From MGBC120314 sp051880495 (GTDB lineage: Bacteria; Bacillota; Clostridia; Lachnospirales; Lachnospiraceae): DNA of 64,000 nucleotides. Where the stretch lies: the NCBI GenBank assembly GCA_051880495.1, contig JBJEOB010000163.1:1-64000 (forward strand), in the 5' to 3' direction. Shown one piece after another: positions 27,041 through 34,727 of the stretch (position 1 is its first letter; every line of letters starts with the position of its first letter). The translations under genes and the position numbers were made by a program. The notes below the pieces were generated by a model. It did no database searches. It was not told where the DNA came from and worked only from the letters and a program-made list of their open reading frames with translations.

Positions 27041-27874
27041 TTAGTTATCTTCAAATGCAACGAGAACTGACAATGGTTCTGCATAATAGGTGCAAAGAGC
27101 AGTGTTATCACATATGTAGCCGTTAAAACTTCCAAATTCTTTAATAAGAAGCTCCTTTAACAAGTTAGCGGATTCAGAATTATTTGCGTGTGAAATAATA
27201 ATGCGTCCGCCGTTGTATCCGATACTTTTAATATTGTTAACCATCCACGGCATTGCTTTTTTATCTCCGCGGGCCTTGTCCATAGGCTGTAGTGTACCTT
27301 CATCGCTTGCTTTTCCCAACACTCTGATGCCGAGAAGCCCGATACCTTTTGCAAGGATAGGATTAACACGTCCGTTTTTGGCAAGATTATCAAGAGATGC
27401 AAGGGAAAAGAAAAGGTGAGTATGTTTATGATATTCGTGAATTTCCCTGTTAATCTCTTCAGGATCCATCTCTTTTAAAATCATTTCACTGAGCTTTTCA
27501 ATAAGGAGTGCCATCTGCGGGCCCGTAGAAAGCGAATCTACAAGATAAACTTTTCTTCCCGGATACTGTTCTTCATACATCTGTCCCGCAATACTTGCCG
27601 AGCTGTAAGAACCTGATAATGCACTTGTAATCGTTACACAAAAAACTGCCTCTGCATCACCGAATGCATTTATCCAGTCCTGCGGACTTGGACATGAAGT
27701 AGAAGTGGTACCCTTATATGCTTTTAACGTCTCCTGCATATCATTTATATCTACATTTTCATCATCGACAAAATTCCTGTCCCCCACAATGATGTGAAGA
27801 GGAACCGATGAAAAAGGAACCTGCTTAAGTGATGTTAAGTTAGATGATGAATCAGCGACAATTTTGTATTTCAT
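27041..27874 (-). CDS. DegV family fatty-acid-binding protein (copy 2)
   Basis: 277-residue DegV protein, paralogue of 3676-4515. Signatures: YKIVADSSSNL, STSCPSPQDWINAF, ITSALSGSYSSA, SLASLDNLAKNGRVNP and a C-terminal IIISHANN segment. DegV proteins bind a fatty acid and many serve FakA in acyl-phosphate formation. The start at 27874 follows AAGGAG. Two adjacent AT-rich imperfect palindromes lie just upstream (27906-27947), candidate operators. It opens the accessory block between era and recO and diverges from the XRE-regulator gene. Confidence 0.87.
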   Translation of the reverse strand: MKYKIVADSSSNLTSLKQVPFSSVPLHIIVGDRNFVDDENVDINDMQETLKAYKGTTSTSCPSPQDWINAFGDAEAVFCVTITSALSGSYSSASIAGQMYEEQYPGRKVYLVDSLSTGPQMALLIEKLSEMILKEMDPEEINREIHEYHKHTHLFFSLASLDNLAKNGRVNPILAKGIGLLGIRVLGKASDEGTLQPMDKARGDKKAMPWMVNNIKSIGYNGGRIIISHANNSESANLLKELLIKEFGSFNGYICDNTALCTYYAEPLSVLVAFEDN

Positions 27875-27905
27875 TATTTTTCTCCTTAAAGTGTTTAAAT
27901 TTTAC

Positions 27906-27947
27906 AAGTAGTTTTAAAAACCACTTAATAAGTTTTTTAAAACCCTT
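27906..27947. promoter_or_regulatory. Tandem imperfect palindromes upstream of degV copy 2
   Basis: AAGTAGTTTT-A-AAAACCACTT (9 of 10 paired) and, 3 nt on, AAGTTTTTT/AAAACCCTT (about 7 of 9). Both have the shape AAGTNNTTTT...AAAANNACTT and lie 32-73 nt before the gene, where an operator is expected. The regulator is unknown. Confidence 0.4.
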
Positions 27948-27997
27948 ACAAGAAGTTATGATAACGCATCATATATGTAATGTCAAGAAGAAAAAAA

Positions 27998-28068
27998 GGA
28001 CTGATTTTAGTCCCATAAAAAATAGAATACCACATACAATACAAAATAAAAAGGACTATTTTTAGTCC
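27998..28068. repeat. Two GGACT-N6-AGTCC repeats upstream of the XRE gene
   Basis: GGACTGATTTTAGTCC at 27998-28013 and GGACTATTTTTAGTCC at 28053-28068, centres 55 bp apart. The second lies about 18 nt before the regulator start codon. They fit twin operator sites for autoregulation by the adjacent XRE protein. Confidence 0.55.
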
Positions 28069-28085
28069 GAAAGGTGTGGTATGAT

Positions 28086-28322
28086 ATGAGTGATAAAATA
28101 AAAAATGATACAGAAAATACAATTGGGAAAAACATCAGAAAGTTACGTAAGGAACGTGGGATAGGCCAGACAGAACTGGTAGGAAAGCTTCAGCTTCTTA
28201 ATGTTAAAATGACACGTGAGACACTTGTGAAGATTGAGAGAGGAATACAGCACATTCAGCTTGAACAGCTCAGGGCAATCAAGACAATACTTAACGTTTC
28301 ATATGATGATATCCTTAACTGA
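28086..28322 (+). CDS. XRE family HTH transcriptional regulator
   Basis: 78-residue protein that is essentially one Cro/CI helix-turn-helix: IGKNIRKLRKERGIGQTELV, then the recognition helix region MTRETLVKIERG and the closing LEQLRAIKTILNVSYDDIL. It has no effector domain. The ATG at 28086 is preceded by AAAGGTG; an in-frame GTG lies at 28074. Two GGACT-N6-AGTCC repeats upstream are likely operators. The ABC exporter pair begins 56 nt downstream on the same strand, so this protein may control that exporter. Confidence 0.87.
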   Translation: MSDKIKNDTENTIGKNIRKLRKERGIGQTELVGKLQLLNVKMTRETLVKIERGIQHIQLEQLRAIKTILNVSYDDILN

Positions 28323-28325
28323 AAT

Positions 28326-28349
28326 TAGAATAGTTTCGCAAACGTCTGG
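28326..28349. repeat. Solo copy of the foldback terminal motif
   Basis: GAATAGTTTCGCAAACGTC matches the right arm end of the foldback at 32411-32429 (GAATAGTTTCACAAACGCC) with two differences. Both lie just before the ribosome binding site of a gene. Confidence 0.5.
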
Positions 28350-28378
28350 AAAATTTTTAAAGGGAGTGGATTTTACAA

Positions 28379-30097
28379 ATGAAGAAAAATTATTTTCTCG
28401 CCTGTATGATGAAGTATGCCGGATATTTTATAATGGGTCTTATTTTATCATACGGACTGGCGTCAATTGTTGTTAAAGGAAATAAAATTGTAAGTCAGGC
28501 AATTGATACACTGCTTTCCGGTGGAAACGTGGAGTTTGCAGGATTTATAAAGTTTTTCCTTCTTCTTGTCCTGCTTGGATTTGTATTTGCCTTTTTAAAG
28601 AGTGTATTTAACTCAAAATTTGCAATATGTGTCCAGCGCAAATATAAGGAACTGCTGGCTAAGAAGCTTTATGTCCTTGAGTATAAATATTTCGATGAAA
28701 ACGGTTCTGCATCGGTAATTAATAAAATGAATTCAGATATTGCAGAAACTGATGCGCTTCTCAATGAGACTCTGCCTGACATCTGTAAAAGTATAATTGA
28801 GATGGCTGTCTATGCATTTTATGTGTGTCAGATAAATGTAAAACTGTTTATTCTGATGCTTATAAGTTACCCGCTTGTACTTATGTTTACAAGGTATGTA
28901 GCGGATAAACTGACAAGTCTTAAGAAAGTATTTCGCCAGAAATCAGATTTGATTACGGAAACAGCTCAGGATAGCGTAAGCGGTATTCTTGTGCTGCGAG
29001 CTTTTGGCGCGGAATCATTTTTCCAGAAAAAGCTTGATGCGGCAACTATGGATTTAGTGGATAACGAGGCAAAAAGAACAAGAATGTCTAATACGGTAAT
29101 AATTGTGAGACGACTTCTTTCATGGCTGCCTAACATAGCATGTGCAGTTTATGCATATGTGCTTGTTATTCGTGGCAGTATCAGTATAGGTGAACTCATG
29201 GCATTTATCATAATACTGGAGAGATTTGTAAGTGCATTTACAGGAGTGCCGTTTGGAATGGTCGATGCCAAGGAACAGTATGTATGTGTTAAGCGTGTTG
29301 AGCATATTTTGAATTCAGAGGATGAAATTTCCGGTGAATGTAAGACGATTGAAAATGCTGATACGGTTATTGAATTTGACAATGTGTCATTTGCCTATAA
29401 TGAGGGAAAAACTGTTATTGATAATGTTTCATTTACAATTGAAAAAGGTAAGAGAGTGGCGTTTGCCGGTGAGTCGGGTGGTGGAAAAAGTACAATTTTC
29501 AGACTGATTTGCGGGTTTTATCCGGTTAAATCAGGTGAATACCGTTTGTATGGAAGAAATATCTCGATGTGGGATGTTACAGCGGCAAGGGAAACAATGG
29601 CGCTTGTCTCACAGAATGTGTTCCTGTTCCCGACATCTGTTTATGAGAATGTAAGGTACGGTAATCCTGATGCAACATATGAAGAGATAATCACCGCATG
29701 TAAAAAGGCGAGGATTCATGATTTCGTGACAGGCCTTTTAAAAGGCTATGATACAGTTGTCGGCGAACGTGGAATTCTTCTGTCGGGCGGTGAAAAGCAG
29801 AGAATTTCCATTGCAAGGGCATTTTTAAAGAATGCATCAATATTACTTTTAGATGAGCCGACATCGGCCGTTGATGTGGAAACAGAAAAGCTTATCAAGG
29901 AGACAATCGATGAATTATCTGAAAACAGGACATGTATTGTTATTGCACACCGTTTGTCGACAATAAGTAATATGGACGAAATAATGGTTTTAAAGGATGG
30001 CAGAATTGTTGAATGTGGTACGCATGATGAACTGATTGATAAAAATGGTGTTTATGCATCAATGTACGGAAAAGAAATTGAGGGGAGGAATGCATAA
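28379..30097 (+). CDS. ABC exporter half-transporter A (permease-ATPase)
   Basis: 572-residue type IV (type I exporter) ABC half-transporter: six-helix membrane domain in residues 1-315, nucleotide-binding domain from about 335. Walker A GESGGGKST (from residue 364), Q-loop VSQNVFLF, signature LSGGEKQR, Walker B LLLDEPTSAVD with D492/E493, and H-loop IAHRLST: all catalytic residues are intact. The start at 28379 follows AAAGGGAG. The stop overlaps the start of the second half-transporter by one base, so they form a heterodimer. Upstream XRE protein may regulate it. Substrate unknown (lipid, peptide or drug). Confidence 0.9.
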   Translation: MKKNYFLACMMKYAGYFIMGLILSYGLASIVVKGNKIVSQAIDTLLSGGNVEFAGFIKFFLLLVLLGFVFAFLKSVFNSKFAICVQRKYKELLAKKLYVLEYKYFDENGSASVINKMNSDIAETDALLNETLPDICKSIIEMAVYAFYVCQINVKLFILMLISYPLVLMFTRYVADKLTSLKKVFRQKSDLITETAQDSVSGILVLRAFGAESFFQKKLDAATMDLVDNEAKRTRMSNTVIIVRRLLSWLPNIACAVYAYVLVIRGSISIGELMAFIIILERFVSAFTGVPFGMVDAKEQYVCVKRVEHILNSEDEISGECKTIENADTVIEFDNVSFAYNEGKTVIDNVSFTIEKGKRVAFAGESGGGKSTIFRLICGFYPVKSGEYRLYGRNISMWDVTAARETMALVSQNVFLFPTSVYENVRYGNPDATYEEIITACKKARIHDFVTGLLKGYDTVVGERGILLSGGEKQRISIARAFLKNASILLLDEPTSAVDVETEKLIKETIDELSENRTCIVIAHRLSTISNMDEIMVLKDGRIVECGTHDELIDKNGVYASMYGKEIEGRNA

Positions 30098-31755
30098 TGA
30101 AAACATGGAAATTGTTTGTTAAGACAATGAGTATTATGGGCAGGAGAATATACCTTTATCTTGCAGGTATTTTCTTTATGAGTACAGGCTGGGCGATGTT
30201 TAATGTTTGTGCATCCCTTCTTATGAAAAATGTTGTGGATGCGGCACAGACAGGTAACACAGATGCGATGCTTTGGACTATTATTATGAACGTGGCAGGC
30301 GGCATTGTAATTCTGATTGTTTACCGTTTTGCTGCTATTATGTACAATGTTGAGGCCAAAAGGGCATACGGAACACTTGGAAGCAAGCTTTTCTATCATG
30401 AGGTAAGGCTGCCGTATGAATATTATGAGACGCATCACAGTGGTGATTTTATGTCAAAATTATCCTATGACCTTGTGAAGACGGGAAGTATTTACGGCTC
30501 CAGATTAAGACGTACAATAGCACCACTTCTGCAGGTTGGAGTTTATCTTATTCCAATGCTCATACTTGGCTGTCAGATTACACTCTGCCTGATTGCCGTA
30601 AATGTGGTAATGCTTTTGGTAAATACATTATTTATTGAACCGATAAGCCGTGTAACTAAAAAGCTGTCGGCTACAAATGCCAAAATGACAGAGAATTTAT
30701 CAAATCTTTTGCAGGGAATGGAACAGGCAAGAATGAACCGTGCCGGTAAGAATACGGTGGATGAATTTTTGACCGAGAATGATAAGTATGCCAAAGAGAG
30801 TAATGGTAGGATTTTCTGTACGGCTTGTCTTGAAGGATTTAACAATGGATTTGATTTATTATGTGCACTTGCTTTTCTGATGGTAGGTATATATTTTGTG
30901 CAGAAAGGCTATGTGACTCTTGGTGCACTTGCTGCAATATATTCACTGTACGGAAGCTTTTCCTATCAGTTTTTGCAGCTTGGAAGATATCTTCCGGAAT
31001 TAATCGGGTGTCTTACAAATGCACAGAATTTATTCGATTTTATGGAAGAGGAGCGGGAGCCTGACAACTGGTATAAAAATGTTGATTCCACACGGCATAA
31101 TAACGGTGATGCAGGAAAATTTATTGATATATCTGACGTCGACTTTAATTATAGTGATGATAAAGAAATTTTAACAGGCTATTCCCTTTCTTCTAAAAAG
31201 GGTGAGACAATTGCAATTACAGGTCCGTCAGGATGCGGTAAATCTACACTCTCCAAATTACTTCTTAGTCTTTATCCGATTCAGGGCGGTAATATTAGCA
31301 TTGGCGGCAGGTCATACTATGATTTGTCAAATGAAGAAATCAGAAAAATGATTGCTTATGTTCCACAGGAGCCGTATTTATTCAATATGTCGGTGCGTGA
31401 AAACATACTTATCGGAAAACCTGATGCAACTGATGAAGAAATAATAGATGCAGCAAAACGTGCAAATGCACACGACTTTATTATAAATCTGGAAGAGGGA
31501 TATGATACCAATGTTGGTGAGCGTGGTAACCGTCTGTCAGGCGGACAAAGACAGAGGATTGCAATTGCGCGTGCGATAATAAAAGATGCCCCGGTAATTC
31601 TTTTGGATGAAGCGACGTCAGCTCTTGACAATGAATCGGAGCAGATGGTTAATGATGCCATGAAGAAAATGAAAAAGGACAGAAACATAATTATGATAGC
31701 TCACAGACCGTCAACAATAGCATTGGCTGACAGGGTATGCTCGATGGGAGAATAA
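30097..31755 (+). CDS. ABC exporter half-transporter B (permease-ATPase)
   Basis: 552-residue partner of the preceding gene: six membrane helices in about residues 1-310, nucleotide-binding domain from 345. Walker A GPSGCGKST begins at residue 376; Q-loop YVPQEPYLF, signature LSGGQRQR, Walker B ILLDEATSALD and H-loop IAHRPST are intact. The protein ends about 10 residues after the H-loop (ADRVCSMGE), some 25-30 residues shorter than usual; the normal GxIVExGTHxEL tail is missing. The catalytic core is complete, so it may still function, but a 3' truncation is possible. A terminator follows. Confidence 0.88.
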   Translation: MKTWKLFVKTMSIMGRRIYLYLAGIFFMSTGWAMFNVCASLLMKNVVDAAQTGNTDAMLWTIIMNVAGGIVILIVYRFAAIMYNVEAKRAYGTLGSKLFYHEVRLPYEYYETHHSGDFMSKLSYDLVKTGSIYGSRLRRTIAPLLQVGVYLIPMLILGCQITLCLIAVNVVMLLVNTLFIEPISRVTKKLSATNAKMTENLSNLLQGMEQARMNRAGKNTVDEFLTENDKYAKESNGRIFCTACLEGFNNGFDLLCALAFLMVGIYFVQKGYVTLGALAAIYSLYGSFSYQFLQLGRYLPELIGCLTNAQNLFDFMEEEREPDNWYKNVDSTRHNNGDAGKFIDISDVDFNYSDDKEILTGYSLSSKKGETIAITGPSGCGKSTLSKLLLSLYPIQGGNISIGGRSYYDLSNEEIRKMIAYVPQEPYLFNMSVRENILIGKPDATDEEIIDAAKRANAHDFIINLEEGYDTNVGERGNRLSGGQRQRIAIARAIIKDAPVILLDEATSALDNESEQMVNDAMKKMKKDRNIIMIAHRPSTIALADRVCSMGE

Positions 31756-31801
31756 GATTTATCTGATTTTCTGTATTGCAATAATATTATTCCCTATTTT
31801 A

Positions 31802-31839
31802 TTGACATACAGTTTTATGGAGTTATACTACTAGTATAA
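31802..31839 (+). promoter_or_regulatory. Consensus promoter with 17-bp palindrome over the -10
   Basis: TTGACA (31802-31807), 16-nt spacer, TATACT (31824-31829). A perfect odd palindrome TTATACTA-C-TAGTATAA covers 31823-31839, spanning the -10 and start point. This is a typical repressor-operator layout. The predicted transcript enters the terminator-like hairpin at 31841 almost at once. Confidence 0.65.
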
Positions 31840-31840
31840 A

Positions 31841-31877
31841 GACAACGGAGTCAATATGGCTTTGTTGTCTTTTTTTA
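31841..31877 (+). terminator. Terminator or leader attenuator hairpin
   Basis: GACAACGGAG pairs with CTTTGTTGTC (including G-U pairs), followed by a run of T. It can end the ABC operon or attenuate transcripts from the promoter just upstream. Confidence 0.8.
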
Positions 31878-31898
31878 TGTGACGAAAGGGAGATGCTG

Positions 31899-32168
31899 AT
31901 GATAAACATATTTAACAGAATTCGATTAACGAGTACTTATGACGAACAGAAAATACAAAAGATAGTAACTGCTTTAAGAGGAAATCATATCCCATATAAA
32001 ATAAAGATAAAAAATCCAAATTCATATTCTCTTCGCCGTCCTGCAGCCACAGCTCTCATTGGTTCCTATGGTGTGCATGAAAAGTGCCGGTTTGAATATA
32101 TTTTTTATGTAAATAAGAGTGACTATGACTGGGCGAAGCAGATTCTATATACAGAGAGTGTTCTATAA
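31899..32168 (+). CDS. Small protein, DUF2007-like
   Basis: 89-residue soluble protein. Its layout resembles the putative signal-transducing DUF2007 family: an early helix that senses sequence (EQKIQKIVTALRGNHIPYKIKIKN), a middle arginine stretch, and a closing RFEYIFYVNKSDYDWAKQIL strand-helix. The similarity is by pattern only. Two ATGs (31893, 31899); AAAGGGAG spacing favours 31899. It follows a strong promoter with an operator-like palindrome and an attenuator-like hairpin. Confidence 0.55.
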   Translation: MINIFNRIRLTSTYDEQKIQKIVTALRGNHIPYKIKIKNPNSYSLRRPAATALIGSYGVHEKCRFEYIFYVNKSDYDWAKQILYTESVL

Positions 32169-32229
32169 AAGATTTATGGCTGATTTTTTAATATATATGT
32201 GATACAATATAATAGTTATGGAAATAGTA

Positions 32230-32429
32230 GGCGTTTGCAAAACTATTGCAGTTATGATTTTAAACAATGTTTGTGGGTACAAATTAAGTGGTAATTGTGA
32301 GCCGCCGGTACTTAGGTACCGTTTTTGGGTACCTTATGTACCGTTGCGTGCGAGCATTAGTGCAAACGTGCCACTTAATTGTACCCGCAAACATGTTTAT
32401 TATATAATTTGAATAGTTTCACAAACGCC
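32230..32429. repeat. 200-bp foldback element (MITE-like inverted repeat) in the recO leader
   Basis: The arms 32230-32291 and 32371-32429 are imperfect reverse complements over about 60 bp. The ends are GGCGTTTG and CAAACGCC, and AATTAAGTGG/CCACTTAATT closes the inner side. Between them lies a further hairpin, 32306-32320 pairing with 32328-32343 (CGGTAC...GTACCG). ATGGAAAT occurs just outside on both sides (32218-32225 and 32432-32439) and could be a target duplication. It fills nearly the whole 295-nt gap before recO, which otherwise holds a TATAAT box at 32208 and the recO ribosome binding site. A 64-codon frame across it is not a credible gene. Confidence 0.75.
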
Positions 32430-32463
32430 AAATGGAAATCATTTTGAAAGGAGCTTATGCGGC

Positions 32464-33213
32464 GTGGGTGACGTGATTTGTGTAACAGGCATGGTAATAT
32501 CGTCCATGCCCGTTAATGACTATGATAAAAGAGTAGTGCTTCTGACAAAAGAACGTGGTAAGATAAGTGCATTTGCCAAGGGCGCAAGAAGAATGAACAG
32601 TCCGCTCATGGGGTGCTCCAATCCGTTTTGTTTTGGAACATTTAAGGTATATGAGGGCAGAACTTCATATAATATACAAAGCGCAGATATAGATAACTAT
32701 TTTCAGGATATTGCTACGGATATTGACTGTGTTTATTACGGAATATATTTTATGGAGCTTGCCGACTACTATACATATGAAAATATGGATGCGGGAAGGG
32801 AATTAAATCTTTTGTATGCGGCATTTCGGGCACTCAAAAAAGAAGCAATTCCCAATGCACTTGTAAGGTATGTTTTTGAGCTTAAAATGATGGTTCTTCA
32901 TGGAAGCTACCCTCAGGTATTTGAGTGTGACGGCTGTAAAAAGGAGGACGGTCTTATATATTTTAGTGCGGCAAAAGGTGCAGTATATTGTAACGATTGT
33001 GTTCATAATGCACCGGATTCAATCGAAATAAACCAGTCTACGCTGTATGCACTGCAGTATATAATCACAACACCGATAGCAAAATTATTTACATTTACGG
33101 TTACGGAGGATGTCCTTCGTGAATTAAAGATGATAATGGGAAGACTTGCACTGCTCGTTATAGACCGCAAACTTAAATCTTTGGAAATGCTGGAACTTTC
33201 CGAGAAACAATAA
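32464..33213 (+). CDS. recO: DNA repair protein RecO
   Basis: 249-residue RecO, the RecFOR mediator that loads RecA on SSB-coated single strands. The N-terminal OB fold reads VICVTGMVISSMPVNDYDKRVVLLTKERGKISAFAKGARR; a helical domain follows; four zinc-ligand cysteines are in CDGC and CNDC. The start is GTG 32464, 10 nt after AAAGGAG; the ATG at 32457 is out of frame. Usually recO follows era directly; here an accessory block and a foldback element lie in between. glyS follows 96 nt downstream. Confidence 0.92.
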   Translation: MGDVICVTGMVISSMPVNDYDKRVVLLTKERGKISAFAKGARRMNSPLMGCSNPFCFGTFKVYEGRTSYNIQSADIDNYFQDIATDIDCVYYGIYFMELADYYTYENMDAGRELNLLYAAFRALKKEAIPNALVRYVFELKMMVLHGSYPQVFECDGCKKEDGLIYFSAAKGAVYCNDCVHNAPDSIEINQSTLYALQYIITTPIAKLFTFTVTEDVLRELKMIMGRLALLVIDRKLKSLEMLELSEKQ

Positions 33214-33309
33214 ATTATCAGGGAAATGTAAAACACTACTTGAAAAAGTATTTCTTTACAGTTACAATAGAATGTAATTCAAAAAATGAATAATGAGAGG
33301 TTTATACTT

Positions 33310-34698
33310 ATGGAAAAGACAATGGACAAGATTGTTGCACTTGCAAAATCGAGAGGATTTGTATATCCGGGTTCTGAAATCTATGGCGGACTTGCCAATA
33401 CATGGGATTACGGTAATCTGGGTGTTGAACTTAAGAATAATGTTAAGAAGGCATGGTGGCAGAAGTTCGTACAGGAGAGCCCATACAATGTCGGTGTTGA
33501 CTGTGCAATACTTATGAACCCACAGACTTGGGTAGCTTCAGGACATCTTGGAGGATTTGCAGACCCTCTTATGGACTGTAAGAGCTGTAAGGAGAGATTC
33601 CGTGCTGATAAGCTTATTGAAGACTGGTGCCAGGAAAACAGCTTTGAACTTACGGAAGCTGTTGATGCATGGTCAAAAGAGCAGATGGAAGGCTTTATTA
33701 AGGAACATGAAATCTGCTGCCCGTCATGTGGCAAAAAGGATTTTACTGAAATCAGACAGTTTAACCTTATGTTTAAGACATTCCAGGGTGTAACTGAAGA
33801 CGCTAAGAATACTGTTTATTTAAGACCTGAAACGGCTCAGGGTATTTTTGTTAACTTTAAGAACGTGCAGAGAACATCACGTAAGAAGGTACCATTTGGT
33901 ATCGGCCAGATTGGTAAGTCCTTCCGTAATGAAATTACTCCGGGTAACTTTACATTCCGTACAAGAGAGTTTGAGCAGATGGAGCTTGAGTTCTTCTGTA
34001 AGCCGGGTACGGATCTTGAATGGTTTAAATACTGGAGAGAATACTGCATTAACTGGTTAAAGAGCCTTGGCATGAAGGATGAGGAGATGAGAGCAAGAGA
34101 CCATTCTCCTGAAGAACTTTGCTTCTACAGTAAGGGAACAACTGATATCGAATTCTTATTCCCATTTGGCTGGGGTGAATTATGGGGTATCGCAGACAGA
34201 ACAGACTACGACCTTACGCAGCATCAGACAGTTTCAGGCGAGGATATGTCATACTTTGATGATGAAACTAAGGAAAAATATATTCCATATGTAATTGAGC
34301 CATCACTTGGCGCTGACCGTGTTACACTTGCATTCCTCTGTTCAGCATATGATGAAGAGGAAATTGCAGAAGGCGATGTAAGAACAGTATTACATTTCCA
34401 TCCTGCACTTGCACCTGTTAAAATCGGCATTTTGCCACTTTCAAGAAAGTTATCTGAAGGTGCAGAAAAGATTTATGCTGAACTTTCTAAATATTACAAC
34501 TGCGAATTTGATGACAGAGGTAATATCGGTAAGCGTTACAGAAGACAGGACGAAATTGGTACTCCATTCTGTATCACTTATGATTTTGAATCAGAGGAGG
34601 ATGGTGCTGTAACGGTACGTGACAGAGATACCATGCAGCAGGAAAGAATTAAAATCACTGAATTAAAGGCTTATTTTGAAGATAAGTTCAGATTTTAA
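33310..34698 (+). CDS. glyS: Glycyl-tRNA synthetase, alpha2 type
   Basis: 462-residue class II synthetase that charges tRNA-Gly. It is the homodimeric form, not the alpha/beta tetramer. Motifs: the N-terminal SRGFVYPGSEIYGG, motif 2 PFGIGQIGKSFRNEITP with FRTREFEQMELEFF, and motif 3 PYVIEPSLGADR, then the anticodon-binding domain. Two short Cys clusters (CKSC and CCPSCGK) near residues 90-145 could bind zinc. ATG 33310 follows GAGAGG; an in-frame ATG at 33286 lacks a site. No T-box fits in the 96-nt gap upstream, so control by uncharged tRNA is unlikely here. Confidence 0.95.
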   Translation: MEKTMDKIVALAKSRGFVYPGSEIYGGLANTWDYGNLGVELKNNVKKAWWQKFVQESPYNVGVDCAILMNPQTWVASGHLGGFADPLMDCKSCKERFRADKLIEDWCQENSFELTEAVDAWSKEQMEGFIKEHEICCPSCGKKDFTEIRQFNLMFKTFQGVTEDAKNTVYLRPETAQGIFVNFKNVQRTSRKKVPFGIGQIGKSFRNEITPGNFTFRTREFEQMELEFFCKPGTDLEWFKYWREYCINWLKSLGMKDEEMRARDHSPEELCFYSKGTTDIEFLFPFGWGELWGIADRTDYDLTQHQTVSGEDMSYFDDETKEKYIPYVIEPSLGADRVTLAFLCSAYDEEEIAEGDVRTVLHFHPALAPVKIGILPLSRKLSEGAEKIYAELSKYYNCEFDDRGNIGKRYRRQDEIGTPFCITYDFESEEDGAVTVRDRDTMQQERIKITELKAYFEDKFRF

Positions 34699-34727
34699 TT
34701 GTTTAAATAATCTGGCAGGGTGAAATA

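Noticed and set aside
32218..32412. 64-codon reading frame across the foldback
   Set aside because: It lies entirely in the inverted repeat, has no ribosome binding site and no protein-like composition.
32230..32429. Retron msr-msd or group II intron interpretation of the foldback
   Set aside because: There is no reverse transcriptase gene in the neighbourhood and no intron domain V-like motif.
33214..33309. Possible T-box leader before glyS
   Set aside because: The gap is only 96 nt, and no T-box sequence or specifier stem is visible.
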